A stretch of 64,000 bases of DNA from Isoetes taiwanensis (lineage: Eukaryota; Streptophyta; Lycopodiopsida; Isoetales; Isoetaceae): assembly GCA_021234155.1 (NCBI GenBank), contig JAJEKV010000021.1:13641760-13705759 (forward strand). The letters are read 5' to 3'. The notes below the pieces were generated by a model. That model did no database searches, was not told the origin of the DNA, and was given only the letters and a program-made list of their open reading frames with translations. The translations under genes were made by a program, and so were the position numbers. Every line of letters begins with the position of its first letter. The stretch's first letter is position 1. Below are positions 30,420 to 40,737 of this stretch, in pieces.

Positions 30420-31385
30420 ACTGCCTATTTCTTTTACAGGTGGGTTGCCCTGACCTTGCAAAGCTCCTCCTTACGGTTACACAATTGAAGAGGAGTGAGG
30501 TCCTCTTGTACTGAAAAACTAGTCCCTCTGAGATGATTACAACGCTGAAAAGTATGTAGGCGGCTGAGAGCATCATGAAACCGAACCAATAAATGTCGTG
30601 GACGATCTGGTCTTGCCGCTCCCACCCTAGTAGCATAGACAACTCCAGCAACCTTCGCATGCATGATGACAGTGAAGAAATGACGAGCCTCATCCAGAGT
30701 TGAATAGGGATCAGTTTCTGCCTCTGCAACCCCTATAATACGCAAGGTCAAGGTACTAATAGCAGCAAGTTCTAGGCAGCATGGTCATGTTTTCTAGTTT
30801 GATGTCGCAGCTCCTGGTCCACTATGGATTGTGGAGATGGCTGTATTCCCACCTCAACTCGTTCCCTTCCAAATTTCTGCACTCCTGCATCAATACAATG
30901 CTTCTGTTGTGGCAGTAATTCTGACTCTAGTGTCTGTGGCGGTAATTATGACTCTAATGTCTGCACTGAAACATCGCTTTTTTCCATATACTGGCCATTA
31001 GAGTCTGGGATGAAGGCATGTATTAACAGTAACAATTGTGTCCATTTCACAATAGACAGTCATACATGTGGCTATCATCTCTCCCTCCAAATGAATGGTC
31101 TGCACCTGATCGCGAAGTCGAGGCAGAAAACGTTGAACTTGCAGGTCTAGAGCACTTTGGAGATTCTCCCGATCTTGTAAGGTAAGTATATCAGATCTTA
31201 TCTTTGGCACTAACTGTGGGTGGCCAAAAATTCCTGCAATATTAGGCCTATCATTCTTGTCCAACTGTGGTCTCTGGGGACCAAATAGTTTAGACGGTAG
31301 AACACCACCACTGTCGGAGTGCAAGGCTGAAGCTAGGTTCTGGGAAAATCTCTTAGTAGGCAAGAAATACCTTTTGTCCAAAATC
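30420..31385 (-). pseudogene. L1 ORF1p-like (Transposase_22 type) remnant
   Basis: Minus-strand frames 31381-30998 (LFGPQRPQLDKNDRPNIAG; LQSALDLQVQRFLPRLRDQ, possibly helical) and 30751-30434 are read in that order. The second contains RPDRPRHLLVRFHDALSRL, then RCNHLRGTSFSVQEDLTPLQ and NRKEEL. This resembles the RRM and C-terminal domain of L1 ORF1p proteins ('RPRxVxVRF...REKILRAAR..LRGxxIxIxEDLxxxxxxxR'), which bind LINE RNA. A frame break separates the halves and no endonuclease/RT follows. The call rests on motif resemblance. Confidence 0.45.
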
Positions 31386-31744
31386 TTGTAAAATGTTCAA
31401 TACCTTTTTTGGACTGATTATAATCTCATTTTGGACGAAGGGCCTTATTACTAGATCTCCTTGCCATGATAAAACACAAACTGTATTAATTCAATCAAAT
31501 CAAAACATAAAATGAAATGAATATGATAATCCAAAATTATAGATCCCATCATAACTTTTCAAAAATCTTACCAAACCAGACCGTAAAATTGTTGTTTGGA
31601 CTCAGAAAACTTATTCAATCATGGCCATATTATATGCCACCATATTATTACAAAAAGCCCTTGAGGAGGGCTTTCCAAAGCAGAAAAAAAAAAAAAAATC
31701 ACTCAAAACTGAGTCACGAATCAAGAGTTACCACATCCTATAAT

Positions 31745-32131
31745 CAAACGTGCTTTTGACTGGTTATTTTTCCTTTTCCGTTGGCTGGTCTCAGATGTTG
31801 AGGAGAGTCAGAGGATTTGTGCTTGTCAGGAGGACATAGAAACGGAGAAACATGCTATATATTACTGTCATAGACATGACACACTTCGCGCCAAATATTC
31901 TATGATTGACTGGAAGCTACCCATGAATGAGTTGTTTCAACACACTCCCTCACTCCCTCACTTGGGAAACTTTCTTAGAGAGCTTTTGAATAATGTTGAA
32001 CATGGCTAGAGATATATCTCTACATGATTAGAGACTCCACTACTTCATTGAGTGTACTAGATATATATTTTCCTTGTCCCATAGCCCTCGGGCTTCAGAG
32101 GACGTTAATATATTATTATTATTATTATTAT
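31745..32131 (+). mobile_element. 3' end of a non-LTR retrotransposon with (ATT)n tail
   Basis: A plus-strand frame reads WLFFLFRWLVSDVEESQRI, then CACQEDIETEKHAIYYCHRH, resembling the C-x-C...H...C block at the C terminus of I/RTE-like reverse transcriptases ('C.CG..ETxeHlLlxCp'). The frame stops at about 32007 after LRELLNNVEHG. The sequence then runs to 'gccctcgggcttcagagg' and an ATT-triplet tail at 32110-32131, typical of non-poly(A) LINEs. It ends only about 165 bp before the TMEM147 start codon. Confidence 0.45.
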
Positions 32132-32296
32132 GCCACAAAATAGGCAATAAAAAAAAGGCCTTTAAGCATACAGGTTTGCCTTCGTGTGACTCAATACGAT
32201 TGAATAGTTTTCCAGATATTCAGAAAATTTGAGTTTAAACACTTCGGGACTAGGGTTGAAGTCGAGCTCGCGTGTAGCAGTCCGGTCGTGGTAGCG
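32132..32296 (+). promoter_or_regulatory. Upstream region / 5'UTR of the TMEM147 gene
   Basis: Only about 165 bp separate the retrotransposon tail from the start codon. I see no clear TATA box or named motif. The promoter must lie here or within the retroelement relic upstream. This is inferred from position only. Confidence 0.3.
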
Positions 32297-34064
32297 ATGA
32301 CGCTGTTTCACTTTATCAATTGTGCAGCTCTAACTTTTGGCCCACATGCTGTTTACTACAAGGCTACCCCTCTGTAATTTTCACAGATCTTTTGTTGCTT
32401 GCATTGCAGTGTCAATGCTATTTCATGGAGTGCTTATTTTGCCCTCATACCTTAAACTTACTGTTCGTTGCAGATCTGAATATGATACGGTGGGCACATG
32501 CATTAAAGCAGCTTTCGTATACATGTGCACCACTCTGATCAAGGTATTTGGTGGATCCAATGATATTTGTGACATTTGTATTCTGTTTTCTTTATGGTTT
32601 AAGAGCTGGCTAACAAGGCCCCGGGCTTTACGGAAATCTTTGTTCAAGTTGAGTAGAGTTGTTACGCTACAGATCTGGTATTTTTATTGCACGTTAACAT
32701 GCATTTCAATTACTAATTAAGGTGCTTATAATCACCTGTCTTAATTGTAGGAGAAATTACACTATTGTTAATAGATGTTATTATCTGTTCTTTCATCTCT
32801 GGAATAGATAGGATACCATGCCTTGAATTCCATTAACATGACATTCCTTGATCACTTATTCCTATTTTGATAGAATTATATTGCAAATGTGAAGCTCTTC
32901 TGTTTATTTCTTTTGAGAGGAGTTTTAATCTGCTTTCTTTCTTTTGTTTAGCTGGTGTGTCTTGCAACATTTTTGAAGGTTTCAGAAAATGATGGTTTTG
33001 ATTTACCACAGGTTAGTTGACATCTTTATTTAGGGATCTGTCATTTTTCCGTTTTCCTTTTAAAACCACTCATGAATACTTTGTTTTAGATTGTATGGTT
33101 TTATTGTTTGTTTCAGTCGTTTTTCAGTTGAAAGCATGTCTGGCTATGGATTTATTCAATTTTTCATTCATAGGAATTATTGAAAGCACTTATAGGATTT
33201 GTGGATGTTGCGGGATTGTACTTTGCGCTTACCCAGTTAACTCATAGAAATATATCACAAAACCACAAGTTTCAGGCTGTTGGACTTGGTGAGTGTCTAT
33301 TATCTATATCCTTGCATGTCCATTTCTATAATTATTCCAATTGGTGACGAGATTGTTTGTCTAGGATGGGCATTTGCCGACTCTTTGTTGCATAGATTGG
33401 CACCATTGTGGGTTGGTGCAAAAGGCCTGGAGTTTACATGGAATTATCTGTTGGAGGGTGTAGAGGCAAATGCAAATCTGGTTATTTCACTTACCCAAAA
33501 CCTTGCTTATTTATGTAGTATTGTTTTATGTTTAATCTCACTCATTATCTATAAGCGGCTTAACCATTATATTTTGTATTCCCAGTCATTTGTTCAGGTT
33601 ATGTTATAGCTTATAAGGTCACAAAAAGTTGTGCAAGTCCTTTATGTTAAACTTTTGTCATTTGTTTTCCTTGGGCTTCCATGTGGTTTTCTTTCTCAGG
33701 AATGCTTGACTAATTTCAATAACTCTCGTGCTTTCCAGGTATTGACAATCTCATTTGCAGCATTGGGATCTTTGATGTGGTTGCGCAAGACAAAGCCCGC
33801 TGCGCTGGTCCCTATAATATATGCAAGCGCAGGGCTTCTTGCTACCATGCCATCCATTATAAGGTGTGTTTTCTTTGTATGTGCTGATTTGTGCTATAAA
33901 AAGATTATTGATTATGCTACGTCCCGTTTGTCATCCTCAGTTATTTACAGCGAGGTTTAAGATGGGATCTCTTTCATATTGTCGGGTTTGAACTAGCTGC
34001 CTCAGTTGTGATGGCTGTAATCACTTGGCGTCTTTTCAGTGCTTGCCAAAGGCCCCAGACATAG
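32297..34064 (+). CDS. TMEM147: TMEM147 homologue (ER membrane protein), 7 exons, 228 aa
   Basis: The only gene in the window that appears intact. Exons: 32297-32373, 32474-32543, 32952-33011, 33174-33288, 33365-33480, 33739-33863 and 33941-34064. All introns are GT-AG and the joined length is 687 nt including TAG. Conserved blocks: N-terminal MTLFHFINCAALTFGPHAVY, then SEYDTVGTCIKAA across the first splice, FADSLLHRLAPLWVGAKGLE, SLMWLRKTKP and FSACQRPQT at the end. It is hydrophobic throughout, consistent with the ~7 membrane segments of the family. In animals TMEM147 is an ER protein that works with nicalin and NOMO at the back of the Sec61 translocon; the plant role is inferred by homology. 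The ATG is the first codon of the conserved start MTLFHF. Confidence 0.93.
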
Positions 34065-36735
34065 GAAACGATGTACCCTGTGTACTTTGTGTGATGTGTT
34101 CAAACTAAGATGATATGTTAGCAGGACAGTGCTTTCCAACCAGCATCCTTAAAATTGCATAGCTTATCACGGTTTGAGTCACACAGCCCAGCTTTGCCAT
34201 CTTAACGCTGCTCGGGAGATTGTGCAAGCATAAAACAGCGCATAACATCAATTCATTGCATGCATTAAGTAAGCAGACAACGAAGTGCCTCTCATCAGCA
34301 TTATCCAGTTCGCTGATTGTGAAACAGAGGCACTAACAGATTCTGTGATGGACCTTCTTACATTATATCAGGTTGTGGCAATGTGGCTGGGTTGAAATTT
34401 GGTGCTTCGCATGATTCCTAATATTTTATTTAAAGATGCATTAATCTTTTGTTCTTTATGCCACGAGGCCACTGAATGGGGATTCTAATGCCATCACAAG
34501 GCAAAAGGGCCATAAAGTTCGGCCTGAAGCAAAGAGTGACACTTATCGATGATACCTAGAAGAAAAGACTCCCAAACGTTCCCCGTTTCACAAAATTCTC
34601 GAGTTTTGGGCCCTGGTGAATATGTAGAATTTAGAACTTCTTTAAATACCCTCCGATTTTGTTTGTATTTCATGCTATGCCCTTTCCATCAACGGATTGA
34701 GAAGGGGCTTTGTAGCATGCAGCAAATTCATCTTAGAATTGATCCAAGCAAATTCACCTTACAATTGATCTACCACCAATTGATAAAAAGAGGCAGTTTT
34801 TTGCTTAAAGGTATCGATTTGAAGCTCATAATCGATTCGGCAACCATCCTTTAGGCCTTTTCTTCTTGGTGGACAATAATTTAATGAAAATTCATATTAA
34901 TAATAATAATAACTAGTCAAAAGCACGTTTGATTACTTTTAGCGCTATTTTCTAGTTACAAAATAAAAAATGTAATTTTTGTCTTCCAAATGTTTGGAAA
35001 GACATTAGAATCTTTGAAACATGGCAATAATATATTATCTGTTGCAATATTATATGATGACTGGAAAAATTGCCTAGTGTTGCTTGCTGGGCAACAGAAA
35101 AATACAACTTCTGGACTCTCAAATTTGCGCAACCCTGTGTGGTGCTCCTTGCCGATCAAAATGCTAATACTGATATTAAAAGGCAATAAAAAGCTCGTAC
35201 AGAGAAAATTGTGGATGAACATATAGGAGTTCGGAATTAAGCTGCAGAAAAAGGAAGTGGAGATCTTAAGAAAGAGGCCTAAGAATAGACAAATTCAAAA
35301 AATTGAAGCCCAAATGTTAAGTCCAAATGTTAATTTGAAAATCGGTGAAGCTATTATTTAAAGAAGCCAGAAACTGGGGCAGAGACGTGCTTATTGGTTT
35401 AAGACAGCAGTCATTCACAAATTACCTTCCAATTGATCAAAGACTCAGAACAGAACATTGGAGATAAAATCTAGTAACAGACTCGGAAATGGAACATTGA
35501 ACATCCCATTGATAATGTTCAAGATGCAAATAAAGAAAGAAGCACTATACTGCTTATTCAGATGACAAGAAAGAATGCCCAGCCATAGAAATCAGAGCTC
35601 CTAAAAGATACGTTACTTTTCCAAAGGTGGTCGGTCATCAACAATAATAGTAGAACTCCTCTACTGAGTCCTTTACTGTGACTTTAACACTCCAAACATG
35701 TTGCAACCATGATTGTCATGTTGAAACATTACAGCATTACTAGAAACATGTCAAGCATATATTGTTCCATAGTAAGTCAGCAGGCTTTTCTATTCAACTT
35801 GACTTAAGAAATGCGTGTAAACAACGTTGGATTAAACCCCAGCACTGCTTACAAAGGCATTTAATCAGAATATAGAATCTACTTCTGAAACTTAGGACAT
35901 CGGCACTGATTATTCATTTTTGCAGCTTAGAACACCTCAGCGCATTCAAATAGGATCTAGCTCTTTAAAATAGAATTATGCAGAAAGATCAATATATAAC
36001 CTAGCAGGAACATAATGTTGTAAATGGAAGCAGGTTTGGCCTTGCACAAGGTACTCCTATTATGCTCAAAGATATGCAAAGAGGAAGGCAAATACATGCC
36101 GAGATCAAACAAAAGATGGAGTTTAATTGGTATGTATGACAAAGCTAGCTCAAGAGAGTGCTTGAGACATGAGACTTGGTATAGAAATAGTCGTTTTAAA
36201 TTCCAAAGGTTGGTAGTTGATCCCAAATCACAGCACTTGCTCAGAGATAGGTTAGCAAGAAGGCCATAACTAAATTCAAACGATTTCAGGGATTTCAAAA
36301 ATACAATGCATGAATTTGGAGCCAATTGTACTTCTCGCACTATTCCGCTTTCAGAAGTTCCATTCCTGATGGACCCATTGGTGCAATGTTAGTAGGTAAG
36401 CATCTGCCATCAAGCTGTAGATCAGGCAGTGAGGAAGAGCTACTTCCAGGATCTAAGCCAGGGTCACAATAAGCATCATAATGGCAGCAAGTCCAATTTC
36501 CAGTATGCATATACAAATTCCAGTATGCTGTGAGAAGAACAGAAGCCTAAAAACCAACCTCTGATTCATGGTCACAAATGTTCTTGGTTGCAAACAGACA
36601 AAAAACTAGCAGGGCCGCTTATCATCATCGAAAAAAGAGACAAACTTGGCTCATTGATTCTTGCCTCCAGTAGATTCAAGGATCGGAGCTCAAGGAGCTA
36701 ATATCAGAGTAGAAGAAGCAAGAACAGTCACAAAA
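34065..36735. other. 3' flank of TMEM147 and AT-rich intergenic DNA
   Basis: The first few hundred bases are presumably the 3'UTR, but no clear polyadenylation site stands out. The rest has no ORF with recognised motifs on either strand. Confidence 0.4.
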
Positions 36736-36739
36736 AAGA

Positions 36740-36901
36740 CTTCGAACGGAGTTACTTATGGCATTTGCATGCTGCAGTACACATACTAGAGCAAATTGCT
36801 AAAGGTATAAAAGTTTTGCATAGCGCCAACGTTATTCGTCGAGATTTAAAACCTACTAATGTGTTGGTGAGAGAATTAAAAGGTTCGACACTGAAGCCAA
36901 G
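36740..36901 (+). pseudogene. Protein kinase catalytic-loop exon fragment
   Basis: The plus-strand frame reads ILEQIAKGIKVLHSANVIRR, followed directly by DLKPTNVLV, and ends at a GTGAGC donor (36902). This is subdomain VIb of a eukaryotic Ser/Thr kinase (helix E plus the catalytic loop 'HRDLKPxNxLv'). The usual catalytic-loop His is replaced by Arg (R-R-D). The HSANV/DLKP spacing resembles MAPK-like or mixed-lineage-type kinases. No Gly-loop, Lys, DFG or APE exon is seen nearby, so it is an isolated exon. Confidence 0.55.
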
Positions 36902-37934
36902 GTGAGCAAACATTTAAAGTACAATAACCAAATAGAAAATATACAAAAACTCCTACTCCTATTCATTTAAAATTTCCTTAATACTGTTGGAAGAAAGGTG
37001 ATCTATCAGATCTTATTCTTAATGCCCGAATAGAGTTCAAATCATCACACGATTATATCAAAAGGTTCAAACGTAAAGGGAAAAGAAACTTCGTTGATGC
37101 CAATTTACACTGCGAACATCCAACAAAGATTCATAGACCAGATTAAAAACAGAGATGTTTACTAATCCAAATGAAACAAGGCAAACCACATGACATACCT
37201 GGATTTGCAGCCCTATTCTTATCGGTCAGATCAGCACTATTCATTGAATCCCCTGCATTGATAGATGGCAACACGTCTCTTCTCTAGGTAACTTCAACAA
37301 GCTTCTATGCCAGGACCCATAATTCAAAACCATAAAGAAAAAGAGGGCAAAAGAATAGTATCTGCCATCCAAAAATTGCCCCTTTGAAAATAAACAGGGC
37401 TCCTAAATTGTTGCTTCTACCTACTGCCGCTTCAGAAGTATTCAAGTGATCATCGAGAGTAGCTTTGCCAGAACTAGATTCACAAACTCAAAAACAGGGT
37501 TATAGGCCGAACCAAAAGAACTGGCCGACTTTTGCCCTCAGAGCACTCGCTAGCATTGGAAGCCCCAATTTGAAGAAGCCAATCAACATCAATCTATGAC
37601 ATCCCACTCATAAAGCACCTCGGACAGAGTGTGGTGATGGTTAGTGTGGGGATAGAGTAGTTGCTTTTGAGGAGACTTATTTTGACATGATTGTCTTTTG
37701 GAATTTGTTAAAATATGAACAAGAAGTTGCTTAGTGCTTAAAATTAGTGGAAATTATACATTTAGAGAGAGAAAGGGCGTGAATTTTAGTGCTATGTGAT
37801 GGGGTTATACAATGACATTTAGAAGGTATTGTAAATTCAAATGTTAAATGAGCTATGTGATACATTATTAATCCGTGTTACTAAAGATTTTCATGATTGA
37901 CGAGTGCATTGCATTGTTGGGGTGATTTTGATAT
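36902..37934. other. Intergenic DNA, no recognised feature
   Basis: No ORF or repeat was recognised. It ends at the GATCA target-site copy (37935-37939) of the LTR element that follows. Confidence 0.4.
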
Positions 37935-37939
37935 GATCA

Positions 37940-38583
37940 TGTTGACCCGATTTTTGGCAAAATCGGGGTCAACATAGAAGAACACTATCAAGGTCTAAAG
38001 GGGGGGTGAAGATCAAGGGTCCAGATTCATTTGTGCTTGTTGTTAGAATCCAAGGGCCCATATTAAGTTGTGTTAGTTGTTAAACAAAAAGACAAATTTT
38101 GTTATGGAGAAGAAGAAGACAAAAAAACAAAGGATTGATGAGGTGTAAAAAAAGGAGTGTCAAGGTCATGCCAAGTGGATGGCCAAGATTTATCAAAAAA
38201 ATTATAAATATCTTGAGGGGACTTGTTCTCCACCTCTTGGGGCTCTAGAATCTCACATGGAGCAAGGGTAGTGGCAGCCCTGGGAAGATGGTGTCAGAGT
38301 GAGACCTCTTCCCCCATGCAAGATGTCTTGAAGCTTTCTTGTATTACCTTCTTGAATAAAGTGGTGCACCCTCTTTTTATCTTCCACATCTTTTCCATTT
38401 TTCCATATTTCTACATTTTCTTCCACACTTCCTTTATCAAATTTTCATTACCAATTTTTCGTCCTTTTTTTTCCTTCAAATTTTTTTTTCTTGGTTCCTG
38501 GTTTTTTGCCTTGCAGCAGCCCTGTTTGATCCCATGTTTGCCTTTGAAGGTCGATGATGAGGATGTGGGGAAATCCGTCATCA
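37940..38583 (+). repeat. 5' LTR (644 bp)
   Basis: Starts TGTTGACCCGATTTTTGG and shortly returns as CGGGGTCAACA, a short inverted repeat at the LTR head. It contains AATAAAG at about 38354 and a T/C-rich second half. Confidence 0.9.
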
Positions 38584-38704
38584 TCATGGAGGTTCTACCG
38601 AGATCCTACTTCTCCCCGGGATCACATTCTTGGTGCTGCTATCATGCTGCCATTTTTACCACAGTCTATTCCTTTTTATTGCCTTTGCCATCTTTTTTTA
38701 AAGC

Positions 38705-38814
38705 GCCAAAGACTCTGCTGACTTGCAAGAAAGAGAGGAAAGATGCTCTGCTTACTATCGCCAAAGACTCTGCTGACTTGCAAGAAAGAGAGGAAAGATG
38801 CTCTGCTTACTATC
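38705..38814. repeat. 55-bp tandem duplication inside the LTR element
   Basis: Two adjacent copies of a unit starting gccaaagactctgctgactt with a period of exactly 55 bp (starts 38705 and 38760). The copies are essentially identical, so the duplication is recent. Confidence 0.95.
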
Positions 38815-40091
38815 TCTGTTGCCTTCGCCTCAGAAGCTACCGGATTTTCCGATCAAATAACAGAAGGATGAAGCGGCCTCTGATTATTGCTGTCAAAGTC
38901 TGCAAGCGCCCAAGATTCTGCTACAGTTGGACTGCACAAGGCATCTCAGTGACAGGAAGAAGGATGCTGCTTATTATTATTTTGGGAGAGCCAGCAAGAA
39001 GCCAGCCCTCCACGAATTTCAAAGCCTTTTTTGTTCTCTGCCATAAAAATCAACTCTTTTATCTATTTCTTGCTTTTCTTGCTAGCTGCCAAGACCCAAC
39101 TGTGACAAAAAGCCTGCATACAAAGCCTGCATACAGAGTTTGCAGAGGAAAGAAAGCAGAAAGAAATGTGAATGCCAAGCCCGCTAGCTCTGTGTTTGCG
39201 CTGAACCTGCAAGAGAGCAAGAAAGCAAGGAAATGGGAAGGAGAATAGAAGCAAGATGCCTGTTGCCGATCTACAGAAGAAAGGAAATCAAGAATAAAAA
39301 CCGTGTTGAATAAGAGCCATCCGCCATAGCCGTGCCCTGCAGAAGAAGAAAATGATCAGAAGAAAAAAGTAGAAGCCTTCTGCCATCACCGTCCACTGCC
39401 GCCATGGAAAGAAAAGAATTTTGCCTTTTTCTAAGTTTTTGCCACGTTGCCTTTTTTTTTGCCCTTTTTAGCCATTGCTTTTTTTTCTCCCACTTTGTTT
39501 TTTTTCCGCCTATATTTATGACTACCCTTTTCTTTATTAATCTTGCCACTTTGCCCACGTTCCTTTCTTTTGCCCATGCCATACCATCATTTTCTTGCCC
39601 TATTATTTTATAGCCTCCCCACATCTTGTCTTGCTATTTCATTTGCCTCATAAGTACTTATCTATTGTGAAAACATTCATCAATTTTGCCTCATTACACA
39701 CCTTGTTGGACACTTTGGCTAGCAACACATCTTTTTGTTTGTGCGACTCTATCTCACCATCTCCCAATATCTTTATGACATAGCCCCTTTGCATTTTTAA
39801 GCCCTACCCCAAGGCCACATGCTACCATCATTTTTTCAAAATCTTTCCTATGGCACAAGTTACATTTTGGTGTTGGAGTACACCTAAAAAACTCCAAAAT
39901 ATTATCTTTTTTAATAGGTTTGGAGGGTCCGTTAAAACCCCCATTTTTTTAATAGGTTTGGTGGGACCCAAGAAACCCCCGAGCTTAAGCTCTTCTTTGT
40001 GCCAAAGAAGACTAACTTATTGTACTTAAATATGAAAAGTGTTGAAGTCGGTGGCCGAGGGGACCGGCCACATCTTTTTGTTTGTGCGAGA

Positions 40092-40732
40092 TGTTGACCC
40101 GATTTTTGGCAAAATCGGGGTCAACATAGAAGAACACTATCAAGGTCTAAAGGGGGGGGTGAAGATCAAGGGTCCAGATTCATTTGTGCTTGTTGTTAGA
40201 ATCCAAGGGCCCATATTAAGTTGTGTTATAAACAAAAAGACAAATTTTGTTATGGAGAAGAAGAAGACAAAAAAACAAAGGATTGATGAGGTGTAAAAAA
40301 AGGAGTGTCAAGGTCATGCCAAGTGGATGGCCAAGATTTATCAAAAAAATTATAAATATCTTGAGGGGACTTGTTCTCCTCCTCTTGGGGCTCTAGAATC
40401 TCACATGGAGCAAGGGTAGTGGCAGCCCTGGGAAGATGGTGTCAGAGTGAGACCTCTTCCCCCATGCAAGATGTCTTGAAGCTTTCTTGTATTACCTTCT
40501 TGAATAAAGTGGTGCACCCTCTTTTTATCTTCCACATCTTTTCCATTTTTCCATATTTCTACATTTTCTTCCACACTTCCTTTATCAAATTTTCATTACC
40601 AAATTTTCGTCCTTTTTTTTCCTTCAAATTTTTTTTTTCTTGGTTCCTGGTTTTTTGCCTTGCAGCAGCCCTGTTTGATCCCATGTTTGCCTTTGAAGGT
40701 CGATGATGAGGATGTGGGGAAATCCGTCATCA
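40092..40732 (+). repeat. 3' LTR (641 bp)
   Basis: Direct repeat of 37940-38583 with the same TG...CA ends. It differs by a few single-base indels and one small deletion near 40228, and is followed by the GATCA target-site copy. Confidence 0.92.
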
Positions 40733-40737
40733 GATCA

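Larger units (their letters stand above)
37940..40732 (+). mobile_element. Complete non-autonomous LTR retrotransposon with GATCA target duplication
   Basis: Two direct repeats of about 642 bp flank about 1.5 kb. Both begin TGTTGACCCG and end GTCATCA, and the whole is bracketed by GATCA at 37935-37939 and 40733-40737, a 5-bp target-site duplication. The LTRs are nearly identical (a few indels), so the insertion is young. The interior lacks gag, protease, RT or integrase motifs; the 341-residue ORF crossing LTR and interior has no family features. I could not assign a convincing primer-binding site. Orientation is tentative: AATAAAG and a T-rich tail within the LTR read plus. Confidence 0.92.

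Noticed and set aside
38223-39248. 341-residue plus-strand ORF
   Set aside because: It starts inside the LTR and runs through T/C-rich and duplicated non-coding interior, with no motif of any known family.
37940-40732. DNA transposon with terminal inverted repeats (because of the palindromic TGTTGACC end)
   Set aside because: The terminal repeats are direct, about 642 bp, with TG...CA ends and a 5-bp target duplication, which fits an LTR retrotransposon.
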